Shown here in pieces: positions 15,270 through 24,700 of a stretch of 34,053 bases of DNA. Location of the stretch: NCBI GenBank assembly GCA_024653325.1, contig JANLFX010000029.1:1-34053 (forward strand). Direction: 5' to 3'. The DNA is from Anaerolineae bacterium. GTDB taxonomy: Bacteria > Chloroflexota > Anaerolineae > JACIWR01. The notes beneath the pieces are model-generated. The model saw only the letters and a list, made by a program, of their open reading frames with translations. It searched no databases and had not been told where the DNA came from. The translations under genes and the position numbers were made by a program. The first letter of the stretch is position 1. Every line of letters starts with the position of its first letter.

Positions 15270-16535
15270 TCAAAATTCATTAGCCCGGGGCTGATGAGCT
15301 TTTCTCTCCAGCGGCAAGGTGAAGGTGAAGGTAGCACCCTGCCCCGGCATGCTTTTCACCGAGATGCGTCCGCCGTGCAATTCCACCAAACGGCGCGCGA
15401 TGTACAGCCCTAGCCCTACCCCAACCCCGCCTGTTGCTTTCTGCTGGTGTCCCACGTAGAACTTCTCGAAGATGTGCGGCTGCTCTTCCAACGGGATGCC
15501 CGGCCCATCGTCGCTTACCGAGATGACCAGGGCGTCCTTGTCGCCGTGCAGTGCCAGTCGGATGTGGCCGCCTTGGGGAGTGAACTTGATGGCGTTAGAA
15601 AGCAAGTTGCTGATGACCTGCTCGATTTGTGTGCGGTCTACCCAGACTCGTGGCAATCCTGCGGACAAATCCAGTTCCAACTGCTGAGATTTGTGCACCA
15701 GTAGAGGGGTAAATGAATGCGCTACCCGCTTCAGAAACAGAGCCATATCGGTGGGTTGGGGAGTGAGCACAACCTGTTCGGCCTCTAAGCGGGTGACCTG
15801 TAGCAGGTCGTTGACCAGCGATTCCAGCCGTGCTACGTGATTGGCGATGGTTTGTATCAGCTCACGACGGCCCTCGTCGGCGTCCTGGGTTTCAGTGGCC
15901 TGCAGTAGCTCGATGGAGGTCTTGATGCAGGTCAGGGGGGTGCGTAGCTCGTGAGACACGACCGAAACGAAGGTGGCCTGTGCCTCGGCCAGGGCTCGCT
16001 CGCGGGCGGTCTCCTCTCGTTCGCGGCGGAGTTGTTCCAGGAGCAGGGAGGAGAGCAGGGCGACGATGAGCAGCAATGTCAATTTGGTGCCGGTGATGTA
16101 GGTCGCTTCAATCGTGCTCAGACGGGCTGGGTTGAGCAGGCAAGCGGCAATGTATAGAAATGCGGCCAGGTTGGCCAGCAGCAGGCTGGACATGACGCTG
16201 AGGCGGAAAGCCGCGCTGATTAGGACGAAGACGTACAGGATAAAGAACGCGCTATGGTAGCCGCCATTGAGGTACACGGCCAATGTGCTCACCAAGACGT
16301 CCAGGGCCAGCACGTTGAAGGGTTGTCGTAGCCAGGGGAGGAAACGCGGCAGGAGCAGGATGACCAGGTTGTAGGCAGCTATGCCGCCCACCAACGGGAA
16401 AATGCCGACAAACACCCCCTCCGTCGAGCGGTCAATGAAAGACAGCCCAATGGCCAATACCAGCGCCAACCAGCGCAATATCAGCAGTATGCGGTCAATG
16501 CCGCCGGGTATGAGGGGAGGGGCCTCGCGGTTCAT
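15270..16535 (-). CDS. Membrane sensor histidine kinase
   Basis: 421 residues. Six hydrophobic segments in residues ~15-168 make an all-membrane sensor with almost no extracytoplasmic loop, followed by a short coiled stretch (EQLRREREETARERALAEAQ). The kinase core has the phospho-acceptor His195 in VSHELRTPLTCIK, the N box NLLSNAIKFTP, G1 DDGPGIP, F box FEKFY and G2 GVGLGLYI. It pairs with the response regulator downstream. The membrane-embedded sensor suggests it reads a lipid or membrane state or an accessory transporter; the signal is not known. Confidence 0.9.
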   Translation of the reverse strand: MNREAPPLIPGGIDRILLILRWLALVLAIGLSFIDRSTEGVFVGIFPLVGGIAAYNLVILLLPRFLPWLRQPFNVLALDVLVSTLAVYLNGGYHSAFFILYVFVLISAAFRLSVMSSLLLANLAAFLYIAACLLNPARLSTIEATYITGTKLTLLLIVALLSSLLLEQLRREREETARERALAEAQATFVSVVSHELRTPLTCIKTSIELLQATETQDADEGRRELIQTIANHVARLESLVNDLLQVTRLEAEQVVLTPQPTDMALFLKRVAHSFTPLLVHKSQQLELDLSAGLPRVWVDRTQIEQVISNLLSNAIKFTPQGGHIRLALHGDKDALVISVSDDGPGIPLEEQPHIFEKFYVGHQQKATGGVGVGLGLYIARRLVELHGGRISVKSMPGQGATFTFTLPLERKAHQPRANEF

Positions 16536-16570
16536 AAGCAGCTCCGTGGTCTTGTTTCTCTCTACCAGGT

Positions 16571-16598
16571 AGTATACACGTTATAGCCGGGCTGTCAA
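16571..16598 (-). promoter_or_regulatory. Promoter of the two-component system
   Basis: On the minus strand TTGACA (16598-16593) is followed after 16 bases by TATACT (16576-16571), about 36 bases before the kinase start codon at 16535. The gap next to it starts the candidate RNA on the other strand. Confidence 0.7.
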
Positions 16599-16610
16599 TA
16601 ACAGTCTCAA

Positions 16611-16790
16611 CCGGTGATTTACCCATAAGTCTGGTAGGACAGGCTTAAACTCGTCCTAAGGCGCAGCAATCGCCGCACACCTATAAGTCTGAGGAGACTT
16701 GAGGAAGTTCTCCAATGGGGAAAAACTACACCATCTTTTTCCTCTCGCTTCGTCACAATCGCCGGAAGGATGAGGACCGGCGATTTTTTC
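16611..16790 (+). ncRNA. Candidate structured RNA ending in an intrinsic terminator
   Basis: No ORF is credible here, but pairing is dense. TAGGAC 16635-16640 pairs with GTCCTA 16653-16658. GGCG 16660-16663 pairs with CGCC 16671-16674. AAGTCT 16685-16690 pairs with AGACTT 16695-16700. TTCTCC 16708-16713 pairs with GGGGAA 16717-16722. A terminator follows: AATCGCCGG 16757-16765 with CCGGCGATT 16777-16785, then a T-run. CCGGTGATT at 16611-16619 can pair along its whole length with the left arm of that terminator, so the two states exclude each other, as in riboswitches and attenuators. ATAAGTCTG occurs twice (16625, 16683), giving a second alternative pairing. A possible start signal is TTGTTT/TATACA near 16554-16579. 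I match it to no known class. Confidence 0.5.
16757..16790 (+). terminator. Intrinsic terminator upstream of the nad promoter
   Basis: A perfect 9-bp stem, AATCGCCGG/CCGGCGATT, with an 11-base loop, followed by TTTTTTCTTT. It sits two bases upstream of the -35 of the nad operon, so it must end a transcript begun in the 16536-16757 gap. Confidence 0.75.
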
Positions 16791-16791
16791 T

Positions 16792-16820
16792 TTGACAAGA
16801 TGTCCCACTTGGCGTACAAT
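16792..16820 (+). promoter_or_regulatory. nad operon promoter
   Basis: TTGACA at 16792-16797, 17 bases, then TACAAT at 16815-16820. The predicted start of transcription falls inside the palindrome at 16822-16836, and the leader to ATG 16854 is only about 27 bases. Confidence 0.78.
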
Positions 16821-16821
16821 C

Positions 16822-16836
16822 AGGTGACTGTCACCT
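16822..16836. promoter_or_regulatory. Palindromic operator candidate, site 1
   Basis: AGGTGACTGTCACCT is a perfect palindrome about the central T, placed at the predicted +1 of the nad promoter, ideal for a repressor. Near-copies occur just before the starts of the genes at 22863 and 24678 (minus strand). Confidence 0.55.
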
Positions 16837-16853
16837 TAGATGAGGAGGGAACC

Positions 16854-18764
<1,911 letters not shown>

Positions 18765-18787
18765 AAAGGGAATGGAAGGGTAGAAGA

Positions 18788-20419
18788 ATGGAAGAGTGTG
18801 TTGAGACGGACGTGTTGATTATCGGTTGTGGTATTGCCGGGGCAGCCGCGGCCTTGCGTCTGGCCCAGGATCGCCAACGTCAGGTGGTGTTGGTCACCCG
18901 CGCCAGCGCTCCGGAGGAGTCCAATACCTATTACGCGCAGGGGGGAATCATCGGACGGGGGATCAATGACTCCCCCGATTTGCTGGCCCGGGACATTCTG
19001 GCGGCCGGGGCAGGGCTCAGTTTGCCGGCTGCCGTGCGCATCCTGGCCGAAGAGGGGCCAGAGCTGGTGCGGCGTCTGCTCGTGGAAGAGGGTGATATCC
19101 CTTTCGAACGCGATGCCAACGGCGAGCTGGTGTACGCCCTCGAGGGGGGACACTCGGTGCCTCGGGTGTTACACGTGGGCGATGCCACGGGGCAGGCCAT
19201 CGAGCAGGCCCTGATCGCCCGGCTGCGACGATTGCCCAACGTCACCGTTCATACCGGGGCGACGGCGGTGGATCTCATCACTTCCTCTCACCATGCAAAG
19301 GCCCCGCTGGCCATCTACAAACCTATCACCTGCCACGGGGCCTATGTCCTGTACCAGGAGGAAAGGGTGGTGCGTCGCATTCTGGCCAGGGCCACGATAC
19401 TCGCCACGGGCGGCCTGGGACGTATTTACCGCCATACCACCAATCCCAAAGGAGCCAGGGGGGATGGTCTGGCCATGGCTTATCGGGCCGGGGCGCGGGT
19501 GGTCAATGCCGAGTACATCCAGTTTCATCCTACCACCCTGGCCGTCCCCGGGGCGGACAACTTCCTCATTTCCGAGGCCGTGCGTGGTGAGGGAGGGCGG
19601 CTCTACACGCCGGACGGGCGGCACTTCATGGACGAGTACGCTCCCCGCTGGGGTGACCTGGCCCCCCGCGACGTGGTCTCCCGTGCCATCCACCACGAGA
19701 TGATCACCAACGGGTATCCTCACGTTCTTCTCGATCTGGCCAGCCACATGACGCCCGCCCAAATCCGCGAGCGTTTTCCCACCATTTACGCTACGTGCCT
19801 TAAGGCCGGTATTGACATCACCGCCGAGCCGATCCCGGTAGTGCCGGCGGCCCATTACTTTTGTGGGGGTGTTCTGGTCAACGAATGGGGGCGTACCACC
19901 GTTGAGGGGCTTTACGCCGTAGGCGAGGTCAGTTGCACGGGCGTGCACGGGGCCAACCGCCTGGCCAGCACGTCGCTGTTAGAGGGATTGGTGTGGGGAG
20001 ACCGGGCCGGACGGGACATTGCTGCCCGGGGTGATCTCCATCTGGTGGCCGCGGACGAGGTGCCTCCCTGGGAAGATGTGGGGAATAATGCGGTAGCCGA
20101 CCCGGTGCTGGTTCACCGTGACCGCCGCACCATCCAGAACATCATGTGGCTTTATGTCGGCCTGGCGCGAAACGCCCGCCGGCTGGCCCGCGCCCTGCGG
20201 GATCTCAACCATCTCTGGGAAGTGATTGATGATTTTTACCGCGTCACCCGCTTAAACGATGACCTGATCGGGTTGCGCAACATGGCCCAGGCGGCCTGGG
20301 TTGTCACCTGCGCCGCCTGGCATAACCGCCAGTCTCGCGGGGCGCACTATCGGGAGGATGCCCGGCCCAACGACTTCGCCAGCCTGGATGATACGGAGCT
20401 CCCCGTAACACGGGCTTGA
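18788..20419 (+). CDS. nadB: L-aspartate oxidase NadB
   Basis: 543 residues from ATG 18788, behind GGAAGGG; a TTG at 18761 is less likely. The FAD-binding Rossmann motif is DVLIIGCGIAGAAAALRLA near the N-terminus. Family motifs follow: SNTYYAQGGI, GGHSVPRVLHVGDATG, ATGGLGRIY, FHPTTL, SEAVRGEGG, PAAHYFCGGV and GANRLASTSLLEGLVWG. It oxidises aspartate to iminoaspartate, the substrate of NadA, so with the upstream fusion the whole route to nicotinate mononucleotide is present. The last residues (ELPVTRA) and the stop are encoded by a palindromic repeat, so the natural tail may have been replaced. Confidence 0.93.
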   Translation: MEECVETDVLIIGCGIAGAAAALRLAQDRQRQVVLVTRASAPEESNTYYAQGGIIGRGINDSPDLLARDILAAGAGLSLPAAVRILAEEGPELVRRLLVEEGDIPFERDANGELVYALEGGHSVPRVLHVGDATGQAIEQALIARLRRLPNVTVHTGATAVDLITSSHHAKAPLAIYKPITCHGAYVLYQEERVVRRILARATILATGGLGRIYRHTTNPKGARGDGLAMAYRAGARVVNAEYIQFHPTTLAVPGADNFLISEAVRGEGGRLYTPDGRHFMDEYAPRWGDLAPRDVVSRAIHHEMITNGYPHVLLDLASHMTPAQIRERFPTIYATCLKAGIDITAEPIPVVPAAHYFCGGVLVNEWGRTTVEGLYAVGEVSCTGVHGANRLASTSLLEGLVWGDRAGRDIAARGDLHLVAADEVPPWEDVGNNAVADPVLVHRDRRTIQNIMWLYVGLARNARRLARALRDLNHLWEVIDDFYRVTRLNDDLIGLRNMAQAAWVVTCAAWHNRQSRGAHYREDARPNDFASLDDTELPVTRA

Positions 20420-20431
20420 GCCCGTGTTACG
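20404..20431. repeat. Perfect palindrome at the nadB stop
   Basis: CGTAACACGGGCT (20404-20416) and its exact complement (20419-20431) with a 2-base loop. It supplies the TGA stop of nadB. The right arm, AGCCCGTGTTACG, recurs exactly next to the hairpin in the pstB leader at 28442-28454. It could act as a weak terminator, but no T-run follows. Confidence 0.65.
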
Positions 20432-20456
20432 CTGGGTCGGTGGGGGTGGAAGCTTG

Positions 20457-21305
20457 GTGACCGCTCTTACTTGGTTGCAGCTTGAAAGCCGCGTTACGCC
20501 TGACGAGATCAAACGCCGCCGCGATTTCAATTACCGGCGCACTCCCGAACGGCGAGTGCGCACGGTGGAAGAAGCTCGCGCTTTCGTTGAGGAGGTAGGC
20601 TTCTGCCATTTCTGGCCCATCAAGGGGGTGGAACTGCCCAACCTGTTCCATGCCATCGCCGGATGCGAGCGGCCGGTGCCCATGGAGCACGATGACCCTG
20701 ACATCGGCAAGTGCTGGGGCTGGAAGGACGAGTCGCTGGACAAGAAGTGGTGGTACTACGGCAAGTTTCTCCGCCGCAAGGCAACCCTGATCTCGCTGAC
20801 GGAACTCCCCTACTTCTACGCCCTCTCGGAGAACTACGGCTCCCTCGACGATTATCTCCAGGAATACGCTGAAGGGAGAATGACCGCCGAGGCCAAAGCT
20901 ATCTACGAGGCCATCCTGGAACACGGCCCGCTGGATACCATCCGCCTGCGTCGCGAGGCGCGAATGAGCGCGCAAAGCGCCAAAAGCGCCCTCGAGCGGG
21001 CGCTGGTGGAGTTGCAGGTGGGTTTGAAGATACTGCCGGTGGGGATTGCCGAGGCTGGCGCGTGGCGATACGCTTTTATCTACGAACTCCTTCCCCGTTG
21101 GTTCCCCGACATTCCGGAGCAGGCGCGGGCCATCGGTCGGGGAGAGGCCCACCGCCACATTTTGCTGCGTTATCTGCGAAGCGTCGTGGCGGCGACCCCG
21201 GCGCAGGTGGCCCGGCTCTTCGGCTGGAGCGAGACCGAGGTGGAGCGGGCAGCAGCGAAACTGGCGGAGGCGGGGGAGATTACAGTTTGGCAAACCAGGG
21301 CCTGA
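20457..21305 (+). CDS. AlkZ/YcaQ-related winged-helix protein
   Basis: About 282 residues from GTG 20457; GTG 20424 and TTG 20454 are alternatives, and 20424 lies inside the palindromic repeat. Motifs DEIKRRRDFNYRRTPERRVRT, VGFCHFWPIKGVELPNLF, WGWKDESLDKKWWYYGKFLR, LSENYG and ARMSAQSAKSALERALVELQ match the winged-helix 'AlkZ-related' group distantly tied to YcaQ, a DNA glycosylase that opens interstrand crosslinks. The catalytic QxQ/QxD signature of true AlkZ/YcaQ is not visible, so a glycosylase role is unproven. The 3' end overlaps the end of the convergent truncated ATPase by 26 bases. Confidence 0.7.
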   Translation: MTALTWLQLESRVTPDEIKRRRDFNYRRTPERRVRTVEEARAFVEEVGFCHFWPIKGVELPNLFHAIAGCERPVPMEHDDPDIGKCWGWKDESLDKKWWYYGKFLRRKATLISLTELPYFYALSENYGSLDDYLQEYAEGRMTAEAKAIYEAILEHGPLDTIRLRREARMSAQSAKSALERALVELQVGLKILPVGIAEAGAWRYAFIYELLPRWFPDIPEQARAIGRGEAHRHILLRYLRSVVAATPAQVARLFGWSETEVERAAAKLAEAGEITVWQTRA

Positions 21306-22014
21306 GCTGGCGCACCATGAAGGCGCTCTCGAGCAGGTCGAGGTAGCGCCGCACCGTAGACTCGCTAACGTCGATGGCCCGGGCGACTTCGGCAGCATTC
21401 CGGATCTGAGCGTGGTAATGGGCCAGCATGTTCCAAAAGCGAAACATACTAGCGGCGGGAATGCTCACACCCAACTGCGGCAGGTCTCGTTCCAGAAAGG
21501 TCTGGATGAAGTTTTTGCGCCAGGCCAGGCTGTCGGCGTCCGATGCGGCCAGGAACGAGAGGGGGAAACCGCCGCGCAACCAGTGGCGCATTTGCATCTC
21601 AGCGCCAACCTCAGCCAGGCTGAAACCAGCCATGCGGATGATCTCCAGCCGTCCGGCCAGCGTTTCGGACGATTGACGCAGCATGTCCGGCGAGGTACTG
21701 CCCAGGATCAGAAAACGCGCTGTGAGAGGGGTGCGATCACAGAGCACACGTAGCACGGGGAACAGGTCAGGCCGGCGCTGAATCTCGTCAATCACCACCA
21801 GACCGGTCAGGCCCTGCAAAGCAGTCATGGGCTGGTCGAGCCGGGCCAGGCTGATTGGGTCTTCCAGGTCGAAATAGTTCAGCGAGTCGGCGGGGACGAA
21901 TTGACGGGCCATGGTCGTTTTGCCGCATTGGCGTGGCCCGATGAGCGCAACGACCCGGCTTCGCGCCAGGGCGCGCTCGATGGTTTGCTGCAAATGGGGT
22001 CTTGGATAGAACAT
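21280..22014 (-). pseudogene. DUF4143-type AAA ATPase, C-terminally truncated
   Basis: 244 residues. The N-terminal ATPase is intact: Walker A LIGPRQCGKTT near residue 24 and Walker B GLVVIDEIQRRPDLFPVL near 70, with sensor LILGSTSPDML. The helical part that follows runs to SESTVRRYLDLLESAFMVRQLRPWFAKL and then stops at the 3' end of the convergent gene. Family members normally continue about 130-150 residues with a DUF4143 nuclease-like domain that begins right after this point. The missing domain means it is probably non-functional, or at most an ATPase remnant. The family is often toxin-like or linked to conflict systems. Confidence 0.7.
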
Positions 22015-22024
22015 GTCATTATTA

Positions 22025-22174
22025 CTGGAGTCTGGCGTTTTTGTTCGTAGTGACGACTTTAGTCGTCCAGCGCGGGGAAAAAGCGACTAAAGTCGCTACT
22101 ACGAACCTACATCTTGTGGTTGAGTGATTGGATTTTCCCAAGATGTAGGGGGCTAAAAATTCGCCAGAGTCCAG
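22025..22174. repeat. MITE-like element with nested palindromes
   Basis: Outer 13-bp inverted repeats CTGGAGTCTGGCG (22025-22037) and CGCCAGAGTCCAG (22162-22174) differ at one position. Inside, GTTCGTAGT..CGACTTTAGTCG (22043-22065) is matched by CGACTAAAGTCG..ACTACGAAC (22084-22106), and CATCTTG is matched by CAAGATG. There is no ORF. It lies upstream of the truncated ATPase. Confidence 0.55.
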
Positions 22175-22180
22175 ATTATT

Positions 22181-22223
22181 ATACCATGAAAATCCGTCAC
22201 GTCAAGACGGATTTTCATGGTAT
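22181..22223. repeat. Hairpin with 18-bp perfect arms
   Basis: ATACCATGAAAATCCGTC (22181-22198) and its exact complement (22206-22223) flank a 7-base loop. It is directly adjacent to the element at 22025-22174. Confidence 0.7.
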
Positions 22224-22229
22224 TCATAA

Positions 22230-22258
22230 GTAGCGCAACTCCGCAGGAGTTGCCCTAC
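22230..22258. repeat. Hairpin supplying the stop of the CHAT-type remnant
   Basis: GTAGCGCAACTCC (22230-22242) pairs with GGAGTTGCCCTAC (22246-22258), one mismatch. The TAG stop of the minus-strand gene (22255-22257) falls in it. Confidence 0.6.
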
Positions 22259-22863
22259 AAATCCTCCAGCGCCGCGGCCACCGGCCCCAGCAACGCGCTA
22301 TCCGGCTCCCGGCCTGCAGCCTGGCAGGCGTTGAAGTATCCGCTGACCAAAGCTTCCATGAGCCCGGCGAAGGCCTGGGGCAGGCGGCGGAAGAGGGGGG
22401 TCAGGGCCTGTATCCCTTCACCAAAGGCATCCACGGCTTCGGCATGGCGCTCCAATCCCCGCAGCACTGTGCCGTGAGCTCCCAGGCTCCTGGCCAGGTC
22501 GGGGCGGAAGGCCTGGGGGTTGGCCTGCTCGGCCACGCGGGGCGAGAGTTCCCGGCGCAGGGTGTCCAGGGTGGGCGGGACCAGGCGGGCCAGCAGGATG
22601 GGGGCGTGGGCTCCGCAGACGGCCTGCTCCAGGCGTCGCCACTCGCTGCGCAGGTCCAGGGGGGCGGGGGGGCGGTCCGGGCGTGTGGGGTCATGCACCG
22701 GTGCAGCCAGGATGGCGGCTACGCGCAACATGCGGGTGGGGTCGCGTTGTTCCCGGGTGGCCTGCGCTGCCGCCTGGATAATAATGTTCTGCGAGCCGAT
22801 GACCAGGATGGAATGTTCGGCGTCGCCGCCGATATGGATACTGGCGGGGGGGTTGTCAGTCAT
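22255..22863 (-). CDS. Internally deleted CHAT/TPR-type protein remnant
   Basis: 202 residues behind AAAGGAG. The opening IHIGGDAEHSILVIGSQNIII resembles the short beta element that precedes many multi-domain STAND/CHAT proteins. Next, MLRVAAILAAPVHDP..PPAPLDLRSEWRRLEQAV..ILLARLVPPTLDTLRREL is the typical start of a CHAT-peptidase-like domain. At about residue 115 this jumps straight into TPR-like helices (NPQAFRPDLARSLGAHGTVLRGL). The catalytic His and Cys region, the ATPase and most TPRs of a normally ~1000-residue protein are absent. It may still be translated, since the reading frame is open and its ribosome site is good. Full relatives belong to predicted bacterial conflict or signalling systems. 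Confidence 0.5.
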   Translation of the reverse strand: MTDNPPASIHIGGDAEHSILVIGSQNIIIQAAAQATREQRDPTRMLRVAAILAAPVHDPTRPDRPPAPLDLRSEWRRLEQAVCGAHAPILLARLVPPTLDTLRRELSPRVAEQANPQAFRPDLARSLGAHGTVLRGLERHAEAVDAFGEGIQALTPLFRRLPQAFAGLMEALVSGYFNACQAAGREPDSALLGPVAAALEDL

Positions 22864-22875
22864 GGAACTCCTTTC

Positions 22876-22894
22876 TCAGGCGACAGTCACCTGA
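22876..22894. promoter_or_regulatory. Palindromic operator candidate, site 3
   Basis: TCAGGCGACAGTCACCTGA, near-palindromic, centred about 22 bases before the start codon at 22863. A further half, GCGACTGTC, follows at 22902-22910. Confidence 0.5.
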
Positions 22895-22915
22895 TTCGCA
22901 AGCGACTGTCATCGT

Positions 22916-24076
22916 TCATATCAACCGCACTCGCTGCCGGGGCAGGGGGCGGCCTTTCCACGCGGCCCAGCCCGTCGCCGTCCACACCAAGGAACGAAAG
23001 GCGATGGACAGGAATAACAGCGTGCTGATCGGATAGAAAAAAGCCAGGTAGCGCGGAAAGCGGAGGCGATGCAGGGTGATGAGCCACAGGGCCAGCATCT
23101 CTGCAACTGCCAGCGCCGCGGGCCAGCGGGCAAACTGCGGCAGCGGAACTCCAATCACTTTTAACGCCAACACTGCCAAAGGTTCCCAGGTGATCAGTGT
23201 TATCCAAAGCCAGACGAACAGGTACTCCAGCAGCCGGAAGTCGAAGACGGCAAAGAGGTTTTTGCTGAATCCCTCCAGCGCCTCTTGGAGGCTGCGGTAC
23301 ATCCGGCAGGAGATGAATTCCCCGGCATCCACCGCTCGCCAGCGCAGCCCAATGGCTTTCACCCGCTGTCCCAGGGCAATGTCGTCTACCGGGTTGTTCC
23401 GCACCGCCTGGTGCCCGCCGATGGTCTGGTAGGCTTGGCGGCGGAAAAGCATCATTTGGCCATTGGTCAGCGAAAGAGCTGGCAGGCGGACGCGGTGGGC
23501 CAACCCGAGGGGCAGGAAAGAGAAAAAGCACCAGAAGGCGACGGGGATCGTCAGTCGCTCGCCCCAGGAGACGACCTCCTGGTAGACAAAGCCAGTCAGC
23601 AAGTCGGCCCCTTCGGCCTCCACGGCGGCCATCGCTGCCTGCAGCGTCCCTGGAGAGTGGTGAGTATCGGCGTCGGTGAATAGAAGCAGATCGCCTGGGG
23701 CCGCTTCTGCCAGTTGCCAACAGGCCCAATGCTTGCCCAGCCAGCCCTCCGGCAGGGACCTCCCTTGCAACACTCGCAGCCGCTCGTCTTGCGCCTCCAT
23801 TTTCGCCAACACGGCCCCCGTCCCGTCAGTCGAACCGTCGTCCAGTACCAGCACCTCGAAATCGGGATAGTCCTGGGTCAGTAGCGAGCGAAGACACGGG
23901 CCGATAGCCTCCATCTCGTTTCGCGCCGGGATGAGCACCGAAACCCGTGGCGCGTGAGAGGGGGCAGGATAGTCCCCCAGCCGCCGCAGCGCCCACAGGT
24001 TGCTCAGGGCGATGAGGAGTAAGACTCCTAGAAAGACAACGATGCCGATCTGATGTTGAAACCAAGAAGTCGTCAA
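22916..24076 (-). CDS. Membrane GT2 glycosyltransferase
   Basis: 386 residues starting at TTG 24076. I prefer it to the in-frame ATG at 24178 because GGAGAG is 6 bases upstream and TTGA overlaps the PlsY2 stop, the usual sign of coupled genes. One N-terminal membrane helix is followed by the GT-A domain: RVSVLIPARNE, VLDDGSTDGT, LFTDADTHHSP (DxD), then NNPVDDIALGQRVK and GFSKNLF. At least three C-terminal membrane helices follow. The pattern resembles CrtQ/HpnB-type glycosyltransferases that act on carotenoids, hopanoids or other isoprenoid/lipid acceptors. It lies downstream of heliorhodopsin and PlsY2, so a lipid or pigment acceptor is plausible but not shown. Confidence 0.8.
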   Translation of the reverse strand: MTTSWFQHQIGIVVFLGVLLLIALSNLWALRRLGDYPAPSHAPRVSVLIPARNEMEAIGPCLRSLLTQDYPDFEVLVLDDGSTDGTGAVLAKMEAQDERLRVLQGRSLPEGWLGKHWACWQLAEAAPGDLLLFTDADTHHSPGTLQAAMAAVEAEGADLLTGFVYQEVVSWGERLTIPVAFWCFFSFLPLGLAHRVRLPALSLTNGQMMLFRRQAYQTIGGHQAVRNNPVDDIALGQRVKAIGLRWRAVDAGEFISCRMYRSLQEALEGFSKNLFAVFDFRLLEYLFVWLWITLITWEPLAVLALKVIGVPLPQFARWPAALAVAEMLALWLITLHRLRFPRYLAFFYPISTLLFLSIAFRSLVWTATGWAAWKGRPLPRQRVRLI

Positions 24077-24678
24077 CGGAATCTCTCCATCAAGTTGCGC
24101 AACCAGGGGCGAGGCTGAGGTGGTGTCTGCAGGCCGTGGCGGTGCTTCCAGATGAGAACGGCCAGATTGCCCGCCCAAATGGCCAGGAGCGGCGCCGAAG
24201 TCCGTTGCAGCAGCAAGCTCACCAGCAGGGCTAGCATGCCCAGCATGACCGACCAGGCATCGGCGGAGTTAAGGGCGAAGGCCAGAGCGAGGGCCAGGCC
24301 CAACGTGGTTGGCCCCATCCACAGCGTCAGCCCTGTCCAGATACCCAGGGTCGCTGCCACCGCCTTGCCGCCCCGGAAGTGAAGAAAAGGGGAGAAGGCG
24401 TGGCCCAAGACCGGAGCCATAGCCACCGGCACCAGCGCCCAGTCGCTGATACCCGCCCAGAAGTGGGCCACCGTCACCGGTATGGCTCCTTTCAGGTAGT
24501 CGAGCAGCATCGCCGGGATCCCTGCCCGCCACCCTCCGGCCCGCCAGGCATTAGTGGCGCCGGGGTTGCCGTCATCATAGCGGCGGATGTCAGTCCGGGC
24601 GATCAGATGCCCTATCCACACCGAGAAAGGAAGCGAGCCCGAGAAAAATCCGAAAAGGGTCCAGAGCCAAATTCGCAT
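24073..24678 (-). CDS. plsY: PlsY-like acyltransferase (copy 2)
   Basis: 201 residues, polytopic. PlsY motifs: GSLPFSVWIGHLIAR near residue 14, YDDGNPGATNAWRAGG near 34 (consensus GSGNxGATN) and HFRGGKAVAATLG near 100. The substitution of GSGN by DDGN in the second motif sets it apart from copy 1 at 10297. It could use acyl-phosphate and glycerol-3-phosphate like PlsY, or a related acceptor. It begins 18 bases after the stay-green gene and overlaps the GT2 gene by 4 bases, so all three are probably one transcript. The GAGG ribosome site partly overlaps the palindrome at 24686-24700. Confidence 0.78.
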   Translation of the reverse strand: MRIWLWTLFGFFSGSLPFSVWIGHLIARTDIRRYDDGNPGATNAWRAGGWRAGIPAMLLDYLKGAIPVTVAHFWAGISDWALVPVAMAPVLGHAFSPFLHFRGGKAVAATLGIWTGLTLWMGPTTLGLALALAFALNSADAWSVMLGMLALLVSLLLQRTSAPLLAIWAGNLAVLIWKHRHGLQTPPQPRPWLRNLMERFR

Positions 24679-24685
24679 TCTGACC

Positions 24686-24700
24686 TCAGGTGACTATCAC
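24686..24700. promoter_or_regulatory. Palindromic operator candidate, site 2
   Basis: TCAGGTGACTATCAC, identical over its first 10 bases to site 1 (16821-16836 region) and located 15 bases before the PlsY2 start. It also covers the end of the stay-green gene. Confidence 0.45.

Noticed and set aside
20457-21305. Calling the protein a true crosslink-repair glycosylase (YcaQ/AlkZ)
   Set aside because: The catalytic QxQ/QxD signature is not visible; only the winged-helix family resemblance is supported.
22916-24178. Start of the glycosyltransferase at ATG 24178
   Set aside because: This would overlap PlsY2 by 106 bases with a non-homologous leader; TTG 24076 has a good ribosome site and a 4-base overlap.
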